A DNA stretch of 64,000 bases from Oegoconia quadripuncta (taxonomy: Eukaryota > Arthropoda > Insecta > Lepidoptera > Autostichidae), in contig OX438749.1 in NCBI GenBank assembly GCA_949316235.1, positions 16,322,414 to 16,386,413 of the forward strand, read 5' to 3'. Under the pieces are notes generated by a model, which worked only from the letters and a program-made list of their open reading frames with translations, had not been told where the DNA came from and made no database searches. This document shows positions 23,810-35,120 of this stretch, piece after piece. The position numbers and the translations under genes were made by a program. How positions within the stretch are numbered: position 1 is the first letter of the stretch; each line of letters begins with the position of its first letter.

Positions 23810-24060
23810 ACCCGTGACAGAAAAGTTGAAAGGAAACTGTTTAGCTTGGTATGGACATGTTATGGTGAGGGATGGATGGAAAAATTAATATGGATGTCGA
23901 TGGTTGGAAAGGAAGAGGAGACCACGTAAAAGATGGATGGATTGTGTGAAGGATGATATGAACGAAAAAGGCGTGAATGATGAGGTAACGGCTCATAGAG
24001 GACATTGGAAGAAAAAACTACGCCGACCACAAATAAATTGGGACCAGAGCAAGGAGATTA
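23810..24060 (+). pseudogene. RTE-type LINE reverse-transcriptase C-terminus relic (sense copy)
   Basis: Encodes VTEKLKGNCLAWYGHVMVRD, then after a frame change RKRWMDCVKDDMNEKGVNDE and HRGHWKKKLRRP. It is the same segment as the minus-strand copy at 13385-13860, so the two form a diverged inverted pair inside intron 1. It ends about 250 bases before exon 2. Confidence 0.8.
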
Positions 24061-24306
24061 TGATTTCCATAATCAACATTGCATTTTTAACTATTAATTA
24101 TTATTTTAATGACTTAAGCTTGTCATTGTTATTAATAATTGTGAATAGTGAAGGATTTGAATTAATATTGCACGTCTGCAAGCAGACTGGATACATCGAA
24201 CTCATATAACTGTATTCATGCAAATAAATGATTGATTTTTGCTACTCCATGTAAAACTTTAAAATATCATTTTATCAATTATTAATGAAACTCTTTTCTT
24301 CTGCAG

Positions 24307-24527
24307 CTCTGCTTGCTGGGACACTGAAAACGATGCAGCGAGCGGCATGCGATGATGAAATGGTCTCCCTGGCATGCCCCAGAGGCACGGACATCAGCAT
24401 TCAAGTAGCACAGTATGGGAAGGCTGCTCTAGAAGACCATGGTTGCATGGCTGAGTCCAGTTCTAGTCACGCCATTGACGTGGAAGTAGATGGAGAAGAG
24501 CAGTGTCTCTGGCCTAATGCAATGCAG
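24307..24527 (+). CDS. EVA1C: EVA1C-like exon 2: first part of SUEL lectin domain 1
   Basis: Encodes residues 26-99 between a strong acceptor (TTCTTCTGCAG) and a phase-0 donor (CAG|GTTTGT). It carries the start of a SUEL lectin fold: a Cys40 and Cys49 pair, then the conserved QYGK strand (61-64; the family usually has YGR), Cys72 and Cys92. SUEL domains bind galactose or rhamnose, or protein partners, on the cell surface. The run LLAGTLKT just before the domain looks like the lead-in of insect EVA1C-like proteins. The open frame continues past the donor as intron read-through, so the true exon end is set by the splice site and by the match to exon 3. Confidence 0.92.
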
Positions 24528-24795
24528 GTTTGTCAAGATCGTCACGTATGTCAGGGTGATTTAATTTTCAGGAACCACCGAACTCCACACTCTTTAACTC
24601 TTGTAAGGTTTGTATTTTGGATGAAGACCATCGCCATTCCATCACTAAATCACCACAATCTCACTTATAACCTGCAGATGAGATTGGCGATTAAACTAAC
24701 TTGATATGTAACTAAAAAATATTGTAATTATATTTTTGCAAATATGTACTTCGATTTTAATTCCATTTCTTCTTACATTCACTATTTTGTTTCAG

Positions 24796-24934
24796 TATTC
24801 ACTTCTTCAAATGGTGGTAGAGGCATGCCAGAAAAAACCTAAGTGCAAGTTCAGCACGAAGCCGAAACCAGGTCTAGTAGATCCCTGTCCTATGGCTAGG
24901 AAGTTCGTCGAAGTGGCATACAAGTGTCGCCCGA
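24796..24934 (+). CDS. EVA1C: EVA1C-like exon 3: second part of SUEL lectin domain 1
   Basis: Encodes residues 100-145 plus one base, between TTTTGTTTCAG and a consensus GTAAGT donor. It completes SUEL domain 1 with Cys110, Cys116, the DPC signature (128-130) and the closing FVEVAYKC strand (136-143). Domain 1 thus has all eight cysteines expected for four disulfides. Intron 2 before it is only 268 bases, so this pair of exons is secure. The exon ends in phase 1 directly after the domain, in the RP linker to domain 2. Confidence 0.95.
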
Positions 24935-26319
24935 GTAAGTTTCTTAATTTATAATTTGTTGCATGGACTTTTGATTTGAAAAATAATAGGGTCAATTCGT
25001 TTCCTTCCGTAAGTGTGCTACACATTGTGAGTATAATTGCATGAATTTGTCAGGATTAACTGGTGCGGAATTCTTAAAAATATGTTTTGGCTAACACGCC
25101 TTTTCAGCGTGGTATTTAGATTACATTCTCCTGCCTCATCCTCCTACTGTAACACTTATAAGCTACGATCGGCTGCAGTACTCGACACGGCCGCTGCTAT
25201 TGCTGCTTCGGCTACAGACTATTAAAGAAAGAAATACGTTGCGTAAGTAGAAAAAGAGAATCCACACTTCCCGCTCAGCAAATGAGAGTGTGGCCAAAGA
25301 GATACAATATGGCAGTACAGCCAAACCCTTGGGAGAGAGGTCGAGTCGAGGAGACATTTCTCCCATGAAAATGTCGCCGTAAACATTGCCGTGCTGCTTA
25401 CCCGGCTACTCCAGTCGCGATAATCCAAGGCAAGATCGACTACACATATGGGAATTTTATTATTATGTGCAATTTTCCTTGATTCAGTACAAAAATACTC
25501 TTACAATACTGTGAGTTACGTTTTATCAACTACCTTTTCAATATTCATACCAAAAAGCGGGCAGTCGAAAGCAATATTCGAAACATATGTCAAAGCTAAC
25601 GGGAACACGACAATAATAATTCCTACCCTCGCTTTTTGATATCGCTTTTCCACCACCGACGAAAACATTACATTGAGTAACTGCCGTGATATTCTCCTTT
25701 ATGAGAATAGAGTCTAAGTCGTCGTGGCCATTATCGGTAAATTATTGGATCCTCGCTTTGTTTTACTTAGTCGTTGTAATGTTATGGGTACAGAGAGGGA
25801 TCGGTGCTATTTGAATATTTGCATTTTGTTATATTTTTAGTAATTTACAGTAAATTCGGTTCTATTTAAAATTGCTTGTATAGTTACGTTAGATCGCAGT
25901 GTTAATAGGACGCTGAATTTCAGGGTTTCCAGCTAGTGATCAAATTAAGATAGCGGTTGACCGTAACTAGGAATTAGAAAACAGGCATTAGTTTGCTTTG
26001 TCTCGGTAAAAGAAATACTATTACTTCGTAAAGAAACGACACTCACCTTCTCTCGACCCCCCAATTTGTCGTCGTTTTGTGACGAGGCAGTCAATGCTTA
26101 ATTTTCTCATTTTCTCAATGTGATAGGAAAATTAGTCATATAAAGATTTGATAAACTGTGACCTTTATACACACATAATACTCGTACATACTCCTGAATT
26201 TACACACATAGTTATTCACACACACACATACCGACATATACGTACCAGTCGTGTTATGTGTATACTTATTTCTTATTTTCACTTCATTATTACAAGCTTT
26301 TATTTAGCATGCTATGTTT

Positions 26320-26830
26320 GTATGTTGTCCGTTTCAAAATTTGCAAACCATTTTTCAACCACTTACTGGTTGAAAAATGATTGAGCTGAAATTTACCATT
26401 ATTTATTTATGTAAGTTCCTTGATAATGCAACACTTTTAACACTTTATTGCATATAGGTATATAAACATACATTGAACAAACATAGGACAGAAATTACAA
26501 TACACAAAAGGCGAGGTTATTTCGGTAGGAAAAAACCAAAAATAAAGTTTTTTATTGCAGACAAAGAGCGATACTTAAAATATAGAACCATACATTATTA
26601 ACGTACCATGACTGATAGGGCCGGGATGTAGGGACTGGAGCTCTCTGATGGCAAATGGAAAGATAGTCAAATTTGGGTTTGTATTGTCGCCATGAGCACT
26701 TTCCATTACACATGATGACGAGGATCTGAAGATGGAGCCATAAGATTGCTACTGGATCTCCTTGATGGACTTTATTTTACTCGTGTTTGTACTAGAATAA
26801 TATATGATAATCACAATGGAATATTAAAAG
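26320..26830 (+). repeat. Unclassified dispersed repeat X (copy 2, interrupted)
   Basis: Same blocks as 18615-18960. Between about 26430 and 26600 it is broken by an unrelated AT-rich segment starting ACTTTATTGCATATAGG, a LINE-tail-like sequence, so that insertion came after repeat X. Confidence 0.6.
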
Positions 26831-27139
26831 CTTTTTAACAATATTTTTAATGTACAACTTACTTTTGTTAAATATCCTTAAGTACATAAGGCTATTAGTA
26901 AACTCTCGGGGAAGGGTATTGTATTGTATGCCGAACCGAAATACCTACAGGTTTGCAATAACCTAGTAGGGCAGTGTATTTTTAGTAGTACCTGTAGCCT
27001 AAAAATTTTGGTCTACAATATATAACACGTGTTTTGAAATAAACATTATTGTAATAAGAAAAATATTAGTTCTTAATTTTTTAAAGTATTTCAAAGCGCT
27101 TAGTCGATGTTACTGATGACCCGAGTGTTTCCTCGCGCA

Positions 27140-27290
27140 ACGGTTAAGTATCTACATCCAGCGAGGAACCGCTGCCAAGGTTTTGGGCACCTTGCCTCGC
27201 AGTCCTGATTTTTTACATTTGTTCTAGTTTATATTTAAAGTCCATTTCTTAATTTGTTACTGTTTTTAAATAAATAAAATTATCATTGTT
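27140..27290 (+). repeat. LINE 3' end fragment
   Basis: Degraded coding for YIQRGTAAKVLGTLP and then an AT-rich tail ending TAAATAAATAAAAT. This is the C-terminal motif seen in lepidopteran RTE/CR1-like proteins. Confidence 0.5.
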
Positions 27291-27679
27291 TGTCCTTCAA
27301 TGAATTATTTTGAAATATTATCCAATTTCACAGTCATCTACGAGTATTTTTGACATCCTTTCTACTTTGCGAAGTGGTTTGGTTAACAATGAATACCTAG
27401 AGCTAAAGAATGGAACATGGCACAATTTTTGCTGAGTTCATATGCTTCTTCGACCTCCGTTATCGCCCGGTAAGATCGAGGTCAAACGTACATGCTTTTA
27501 ACAAAAAAGGAATGCTGAAAAGTGCTGACAGAGGCAGTTAATCTTTCTAGCTCCGTCCCTAAAAAATCTAGTGTCGAATTTTGTGGCGTCTTTGCAACGG
27601 TTTGGAAAATAAACCTTGGTCCTTATTATCCTCATGCAAAGGTAATTCGCGAATCTTTTTACCCGACAGCTCCAATAAG

Positions 27680-27920
27680 CAGGGTTATGTTTTTTGAGTG
27701 TATGTATCTATATAAGTATGTATGTATGTAGATTTCTATGTTATCTCCTGTAGCCTAAACGTCTCGACCGATATTGATGTGCAAGGTGTCTTTCGATTCG
27801 TCTTGATCTCTCTACAATGTCGCAGGATACATTTTATGGTAAAAAACCAACATGGCACCCGCAAAATACAAGATATGCTATCGGGTTTTTAGTTTAAAAA
27901 TACTTAGTTAAATAGTAAAT
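27680..27920 (+). repeat. Unclassified dispersed repeat Y (copy 2)
   Basis: Shares TACATTTTATGGTAAAAAAC and ACATGGCACCCGCAAAATAC with copy 1, and TAGATTTCTATGTTATCTCC with 58610-58800. Confidence 0.55.
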
Positions 27921-28149
27921 TTATCCCATATAAATTCACATTAATAAAAAACTAATACAATGGCTCTTGTAGTTATTAATTGAAAAATAGGTTTGCTGAC
28001 GATAGCACAGGCTACCGCCCATTTTATTTAGATACCGACTATACAGTCGGTATACGGTAAACATATACATGTTTTAAATTTTGTGTATACTGAGGTATAC
28101 CTATTTTTTGGTCTAATAACGAAATTATTTATGGCGCCGTAACTTGGTC

Positions 28150-28505
28150 TCATGATGGGCCTCATAACTAGCTATGGAGGGGGCGATGCTCAGCGTTTCA
28201 CTACGAGATCGAATCAGGTCCTTGCCTCCTCATGGAGATTCGTAGAAGAATGGTAGTCACCGACATAACCCAGCCGTTTAAGTTAAAGAGTCGGCAGAGC
28301 ACAGCTCGAAGAACTGATGGCCGGGGGGTATTGAAGCTCTTGAGTGGAGACCACGCACCGGCTGGCGCAGCTTAGGGCTTCCACCCATAATCGATGACGA
28401 CATGTTGAAGGTCTCTTTCAACCGGTAGTTATGGAAGTCTATGGGGAAGTCCTATGTTCAGCAGTACACGTCCTATGGCTTATACATATAATGATGATGA
28501 TGACA
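28150..28505 (+). pseudogene. RTE-type LINE ORF2 3' end relic
   Basis: Corresponds to the RTE segment running from GGGGGCGATGCTCAGCGTTTC through CGAAGAACTGATGGCCG to ACGACATGTTGAAGG, and ends in GTTCAGCAGTACACGTCCTA and GATGATGATG. Antisense pieces of the same type are at 29565-29680, 45925-46160 and 46800-46920. Stops break every frame. Confidence 0.65.
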
Positions 28506-29564
28506 GACATTATTTGAAATGATGAAAGAAATCATGAAAGAAATTATTTGGAAATTTATGACTTAAACATTCGCACTTATCAAAGTCAAACGTCGTGCGT
28601 GGTAACTATCTATTTTCACTAGCTGTGTAAAAACCGCAAGATCATTGTCGGGCTTGCCCTATTTTGACACCCTAGGCACGCCACTACCTTGGAGGTACCT
28701 TTATAGGAGTAAGTTTGTCTCTGCAAGTTTAAAATTACGGCAATAATCTCGAGATTATAGTAATACATTAACGACCTCCTGCAACATTGTTACATTCTGT
28801 TTTTAATTAAAGCTGCCATTTTTTTTTATATGCTATATTATACACATGTGTGGTTCATATATTTGAATAAAGAAATACAGAATATCTTATCTCTGTCCTT
28901 AATATTGTTTTACTGAAGCTTGAGTATTCATACAAATTTTTCGTGTAATACAGTAGCTACTATGATTTTTATCAACTTGCCTATTAAGTTTATTTACGAC
29001 TACATATTGGTTTATTTATTAATATGTATTAGTAAAAGTAAAGTAAGTGTATAAATAAAAAAAAATAGTTCATTAACGCCTGTCGCGTTATTTCTTTAAC
29101 CAATTTCAGAAGAAGAGGTTACCAATTCGACTTAATTTTTTTATGTTAATATTCAGTAATATATTCCAAATATTAGGAACCAATTTCGCTAATTCCTTTT
29201 ATATAATAACACACATTTTTTGGTTTACAGTCAGCGATTTGCTAATTATAATCCCTAAAACAATACGGCAAAATGTTGAGTCCGATTTAGTTTCGCGCAA
29301 ACATTATTAGTTATTGATTTCTCTGTCATTTTATTAGTTACATAAATCAATGGAAATGAAAATGAAGTTTCTTTGTTTTTGATAAACAACAAATGTTATA
29401 TTAAAAAAGTTGAACAACAAACCTTTATTTTTATGTTATCGACACTTTATTTGACTTGTAGATGTAATAATGAACGTTACGAGACTAGTTTTATAACAAC
29501 ATTGGCACGTTACTTGCCTACCCTATATTTTCAAATAGTACCGTTATTGTAGATACACATCTAA

Positions 29565-29690
29565 TTCATCATCATCATATCTGCCACAGGACGTTTCCAC
29601 TTCAATGCTCCAGCCAGTCATCAGCTCTTCGAGCTATGTGGCCTACCTACTGCCACTTTTTCTTACGAAGCCCTGGGTTATTTCATAACC
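29565..29690 (-). repeat. RTE-type LINE 3' end, antisense fragment
   Basis: ATCATCATCATATCTGCCAC, then AGTCATCAGCTCTTCGAGCT and GCCACTTTTTCTTACGAAG are complements of the RTE 3' end. It resembles 45925-46160. Confidence 0.5.
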
Positions 29691-30219
29691 TACCCTATTG
29701 GATGTTTGAAATGTTACACGGGAGGGGGAACAAATAAAAATGGGGGCCCAATAGTACATTGTTATCCTAGGGATGAAAGTAACTCAATAAATATTTGAAA
29801 TCTGACATGTCTGTATGGGCATAGATCCTTTTGCCTTTGCCGAGAGGACTGAAATTTAAAACGAAACAAAAAAAATAATTTGACAGCTGTCAGTTGAAAA
29901 CGATCCCTAGAGCTGAAAACTAGGTATTACTTTTAACCCGCGGGAGCGGGTTGAAAGGTTGTCTAAGGATAGGTAACTTCAAACCTACTTTCCGAATATG
30001 AGTAATGAAAAATATATATACGTTGTTAATAATAGATACCTATGAATACATTTAATAATAAGCTACTTAAAATATGCGGTCTAATATTTATGTTTTACAT
30101 AACTAAGCTAGAAAAAATTCTTTTTTTCAAGATTTTATTATACCACTTTGTCGGCGTCATTAATATTGTATACCCCGGTCACATTAAAGCTTTCTAGTGC
30201 TAACAACCTCTGAACTAGT

Positions 30220-30295
30220 TCAGCAACAGACAGACAGACACGGACATGGCGATATAATAAGGGTTCTTCGTTGACACCGGAACCCTGAATAACAA
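30220..30295. repeat. Fragment of a common lepidopteran repeat
   Basis: CAACAGACAGACAGACACGG, then GATATAATAAGGGTTC and GGAACCCTGA are the well-known phrase order of a frequent lepidopteran interspersed repeat. Class not assigned. Confidence 0.4.
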
Positions 30296-30649
30296 GGCGA
30301 AAATTTAAACGTTACTCTATTACCTAAACTTTTCAATGAAAATATGCGTAGTTTTACCGCAAACCTCCATAAATTTGTCCGCAACGAATGCACACAGAAC
30401 AAATTGTATTTTCTGAATTTCGGAGCATTGTGGAAATTTCAGTTGTTTTACGTAACGTACGAACTGCGAACTTTTGACATATTAGAAAATAAAGTTAAGT
30501 CCTCAGCAGGAAATATTATTTGATTCATGGTTTTTTAGTGTTATTTATGTTTTATATTTATAGAAAAAGCTAGAAAAAGTCTAAAATACAACGGATATTT
30601 TAGATTCATTCACAGTCAATTAGTTTCTTCTTTATATTTATATATCACT

Positions 30650-30870
30650 AACTTTACGCCCGCGACTTCGTCTGCGTGGAAGATTTCATCACAACGGTTC
30701 AGCAAAAAAAATTTGTCTATATGTTAATCCAGGTCCTAATCTATCTTGTCTATATGTTAATCCAGTCCTAACCCACCAAATTTCATCCAAATCCGTCCTG
30801 CCGTATAGGCGTGAAGAGGTAACAAACATACAGACATACACACACACAAACTTTGGCATTTATAATATTA
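30650..30870 (+). repeat. RTE-like LINE 3' UTR (copy 2)
   Basis: ACGCCCGCGACTTCGTCTGC at the start, CATCCAAATCCGTCCTGCCG in the middle and TTTATAATATTA at the end. An internal duplication of TCTATATGTTAATCCAG is visible at 30715-30770. Confidence 0.65.
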
Positions 30871-30929
30871 TTTGGGATTTATAAACATTCCTGTACCGTA
30901 TATAGGTTTACTATATAGTATAATTGTCA

Positions 30930-31015
30930 TACAAATATTTACTCTTAGCGGGACTCGAAGCTGCGACCATTGATTTCGAAAGTAAGGCCAACACTCGTTA
31001 GACCGATAACTGTTT
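30930..31015 (-). mobile_element. tRNA-derived SINE head, antisense fragment
   Basis: TAGCGGGACTCGAAGCTGCGAC is the complement of a B-box-like head of types A/B. The rest of the element is missing. Confidence 0.5.
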
Positions 31016-31819
31016 TGAGTTACAAAATAGCTAGCGTAAATGGAATCCGTAACGACATGTTTTTATAACAGGGAGTGGGACATAATAAAATACCCTGTAA
31101 TAATTCTATGAAACAAAATCGTGAGGGGGAAGATTCACTAATCGCGTGAGTTAGGTTTTTTATGAGGGGGTAGTTGCAAGTGTATGGTAGTGATTTATGT
31201 GATGTTAATAAATTCCTGGTAGGGGGTCACAGCCCTCGGGTGTGGCGGGGTGAAGGAGCGGCTGAAAGGTGTGGCAAGGACTGGTACTCATTAGCGCGCG
31301 ATGCAAACGGGCGTTTGAAACGCCGCGGTTTAAACGTCAATTCTGTATTTTTATTAATTAATTATAAATTGTATTCCGAGTGTCTGTTAGGAATAAAATG
31401 GAAATTAATACAATTATTAACACTCATAATTTACGACAACTTAATGTAATGTAAGTAAAAAGCGAAAATCGTTTAAGAAATATTGACATACATAATGTAA
31501 ATAGAAAATTTAAAAAGTAAGTTGCTGTTCATGTCAGTCGTTTACACAAATTCACTAAGTCATTTAAGGGTCCATGTAAACGCTTTTATAATAAGGGTCG
31601 ATTAGGTATTCAATATTACCCTATAAATGAATTCAATAAAACAAAAATTATTTACAAAAGGCTATTGAAAAAATTCTGACTATTTGGATGATAAGCATGC
31701 ACACCAGCCGCTGGGCGATCTTCAGTTTAATTATACAACATAATTTATATTTTTCCTCGTTTTGTCAAATCACAAAATTGTAAAAAAAACCTACTTAAAA
31801 AAGAGCAATAACAATCTTA

Positions 31820-32210
31820 CATCTCCACTACTGGAGCACAGCCTCCTTTAATTGGGAGAGCTTTGGGCCATAAACGACCACATGGGTACAGGGTGGATTG
31901 GTGGATTTATATGTGATCAATGGTCACCTGACAGTCAGAATTTTCAACGCTTCTGCAGCCCATCGACTGGTTTAACAAGTGCCTTCAATTGAAAAAACCA
32001 TAGAATCTGCCCTTCAAACGGAAACACGTGCCAATAATGCCACTAGTGTTCACCCATCCAAATACTGACAGAGCCAGATGTTGCTTAAGTATGCCATTAG
32101 AAAACGTAAAGCAAATGTGACTGCGCAACGAGTGTTTCTTACTACTGCCCATGATAGATGACCACTAGTCTGATATAAATCCACCAACCCACACTAGGTG
32201 GTGGATTACA
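31820..32210 (-). mobile_element. 5S rRNA-derived SINE, antisense copy
   Basis: The complement of 32020-32095 gives TTAAGCAACATCTGGCTCTG, TCAGTATTTGGATGGGTGAA and CACTAGTGGCATTATTGGCA, the clearest 5S-like half in the window. The 3' part lies to the left (31850-31990). A short sense-orientation 3' piece (ATCCACCAACCCACACTAGG) follows at 32165-32210. Confidence 0.7.
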
Positions 32211-32339
32211 CATTGTTACATTAGATACATTTCGTACAATTACACAAATTATTTATTCCCAAACTTGGCAAAGCCAGTACCACGGACACGAAATAACCCA
32301 TACTTCTTTTTAATACTTCAAGAATCGGAAATAAATGTT

Positions 32340-32618
32340 TGTCCTTTTTTTATATTACCATTTTTTCGAAATTTGGATAACTTCTTGCAAGGGAAAAAAA
32401 TCAACTCCGATGGGGCAGTTCAAAGCCCCTTCAAAGATTTTATTGATTCAAGTCCGAATGGTTTATTTAGTAAAGGGTTCAATGAACTACCTATGAGATG
32501 GCAAAAGTGCATAAATAGCAATGGTACATACTTTGATTAAATAAATATATTATATTTTGTAAAAATCGACTTTAGGTTACTCCCTTACAAAACGCCAATT
32601 TCATATGTTAGGGCCTAA
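32340..32618 (+). pseudogene. 3' relic of a second, different mariner
   Basis: The translated segment FRNLDNFLQGKK, then PMRWQKCI and the terminal YFD, stopping at 32538-32540, corresponds to the last 60 or so residues of mariner transposase. About 70 bases further on a terminal-repeat-like sequence (CATATGTTAGGGCCTAA on this strand, to about 32618) follows. The first two catalytic aspartates are missing and a one-base loss breaks the frame near 32357, so it is inactive. Its TIR differs from the intact element at 38684, so it is from another mariner lineage. Confidence 0.8.
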
Positions 32619-32685
32619 TTATAATGTGGACAAGCATTTATTATATTCTAAGTTACATGACAGCATTTGTTGAATATCAGTTTAA

Positions 32686-33015
32686 ATCTGTTGGGAATAC
32701 CAATATCACATCATCAGTCCGTAAACATCCCACTGCAGGGATATAGAACCTTCCTTCACATTGAGCGAGTATGGGTCATATTTCGCCACCGTGGCACTTT
32801 GCCGGTTGGGGACTTCACATGCCTTCGATTTTTTTTTTTATTTCTAAGGCATGTAGGTTTCTTCATGATGTTTTCCTTCACGGTTTAAGAGCAGTCGGAT
32901 AAATGCACATAAGTAATTAAATTTAAAAACTCATTGGTACATGGCTTGCCTGGTAATCGAACCTGGACCTTCCAAATTGGGAGACTGTGTCTCGTCCACT
33001 GATCCACGGATGCTC
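32686..33015 (-). mobile_element. tRNA-derived SINE, type E (copy 1)
   Basis: Antisense order: CAGTCCGTAAACATCCCACT, then TGATGTTTTCCTTCACGGTT, GTAATTAAATTTAAAAACTC, TAATCGAACCTGGACCTTCC and GGGAGACTGTGTCTCGTCCA. On the minus strand this is a tRNA-like head with a GGTTCGA-type B box and a GATGTTTACGG 3' end. It matches 43440-43795. Confidence 0.75.
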
Positions 33016-35033
33016 AATACTAATATAACTTATGCATATCTGTCAGTTAGTATATCCAAACTTTACAACATAGTTATGTTGGTAAACTGTAAGTTTGTTC
33101 CTTCGGTTTTACCCTTATTTTAGGAAAACGTTTAAAAGTAAGAAAAGCGGTACGGTTTTACCAACCTATAAAATATATAGTTCATATCATTTTACAACTT
33201 TCATGAAAAAAAAAAACAAAATTTTGCACAAATGCACTAAGAATTTGTAACCTCTTCTGCGCTTGTGATTGCACCCGTACCTGAAACTTAGGTTAACTCC
33301 TAGCTCAGCTGTGGGTGCTCCATGCGTGTAACAGTGTTCACAAACTCCATGTACACTCAACTCAATTCAACTGTACTTCGTATGACTAAGGAAATAAATT
33401 TATTTTTTTGTTGTTGTTAAGAGTCGCCCTCATTTAATAATAATAAAAAAATATCGGTGAAGTTCAAACAAAATAAGGGCAAAAACTTTAGAGACTAAAG
33501 AGAGAATAATACGTTAGAACTTGATTTTGGCACATATTATATTTTGAACATAATCCTAATAAATCATAAAGTTTCAGTATTTTGAGTATAGGAGAATTAC
33601 CGGCACGTGTGCCCTTAATTACGATCTGTCAGATTACGATGGTAATTGTTTGTGTCTATTTGTTTATATTACAATACAAAAAAGAAAAAACCGAAAAATG
33701 GAAATACACAAGAACTTATGAGGATTTTTTTCCTGTCCACCTTACTTCGAATGTATAGAGTTGTAGGTAGATGAACAATAGGTATTTAGAATACTACTAG
33801 ATCAACTAAATATATAGGTATAACCATAAATTATACTATGAATAGATAAGACATAGTAGGTACCTATTTATCCTAGGTATATAAAGAAATACGTCTATAA
33901 TAAAAATAAATATCTAAATGCGCTTAAAAAGAATTTATTTTAACGAATAATTCATTTTAACCCTTATGGGATTTCTCAATTTTAATTGTAATTATCCCGG
34001 TGAAACCCTATCGCGTACTCTCATAATTTGAATATTTTGCGCTGAAAACATTTTTAAATTAATTTGTGTTAATAGGGGTTACTTTTAACCCCAAAGGAGT
34101 GTTACTTTGAATATTTCTTATTTATTGACGGGGTTCTGAATAATTAGTAATAATTGGAATTTGTCGGTACTTGCGTTAGTATTTTGGGTTGGTGAAATGA
34201 TAAATTTATGTAATTATTGCTTTTCTTTTGGAGGCATATAAGTTTTCTTTACTTGGGGAGATTCGCATGGATGAATGGATAGGTTAAAACCATAAGGGTG
34301 TTCTTCGTCACATTGCAGAAAGATCGCTGAATACATTGGATTTTATTCGTAATGAAATGATTGATCATTATAGATATTATTCTTTCTCCGACGCAACTCC
34401 GACTCCGGGAAGTTTAAAAGCCTCTCTTCCATTCTTTATTGCAAAGAAACACAAAAGATACATTTGTCAAATACAAAGATATAAAGGTGAGCTTATCTCT
34501 AAGAGAGATCTCTTCCAGGCAACCCTATAAGCGGTTAGAAAGTGTATAACGGGGAATAAAAAAAGGGCGTACAACGCAATGGTGATTAAGTAAAAAAGTC
34601 TATAATACATAAATACTTGTAAATAACTAAATATAACTACTTGAATATAATACTAAATAAACCTAAATAAAACATTTAATTAGATATATAATTAATGTAC
34701 ATATATATTATCTCCTGTATATATGTGGTATTGTGGCGCCAAAATGGTTTTTTCTCGAGAGCAGGTGTTTGCCAAATGGTTCTATGACGTAAATGAATTA
34801 TGAATATGTAACAGATTTGATTTATTTATATGGATGCTATAATCATTGTCTCTGGGAGGCTTTCTAAACTTTCAGTTTGTAGTTATAATAGTGATGACGT
34901 TTAGGTGGTAATAAAGTTACCTTCAAAGATAATGTTGAGATGAGCTTTTTGGCGGGATCACGGCGAGTGAAGTTGCATTTTTCTTTATAATTCTTATAAT
35001 TTGTGCATTCTAACTTTTGAAGCTTAATAATGG

Positions 35034-35120
35034 CAGAATATTATTATTATTATTAAATTCTTTATTGCACACAAAAATAAAATACAAAGAACATTTAACT
35101 TAGATGATGTAGTGTACAAA
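35034..35120 (-). repeat. LINE-like 3' end with antisense GTGCAATAAAG tail
   Basis: ATTATTATTATTAAATTCTT, then TATTGCACACAAAAATAAAA and CATTTAACTTAGATGATG mirror the sense copy at 4740-4820. Confidence 0.6.

Larger units (their letters stand above)
864..24306 (+). other. Intron 1 (23.4 kb), repeat-filled
   Basis: Begins GTGTGT and ends in a pyrimidine-rich TTTTCTTCTGCAG acceptor. It holds SINEs, TIR elements, hairpins and LINE ends, listed separately. Stretches with no recognised repeat, such as 12600-13300, 14440-15380 and 22700-23480, show AT-rich unique-looking sequence. 12700-12980 is somewhat GC- and CpG-rich with a TTAATTAATT core, so it could be a conserved regulatory element, but only comparison with other species could show that. 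Confidence 0.7.

Noticed and set aside
25163..25428. Overlapping reverse-strand frames in intron 3 near exon 3
   Set aside because: They have no recognisable domain, and the sequence has no splice or start context that supports a nested gene.
31174..31449. 91-codon frame over the CpG-rich patch in intron 3
   Set aside because: No recognisable motif and no supporting splice structure. GC-rich sequence lacks stops by composition.
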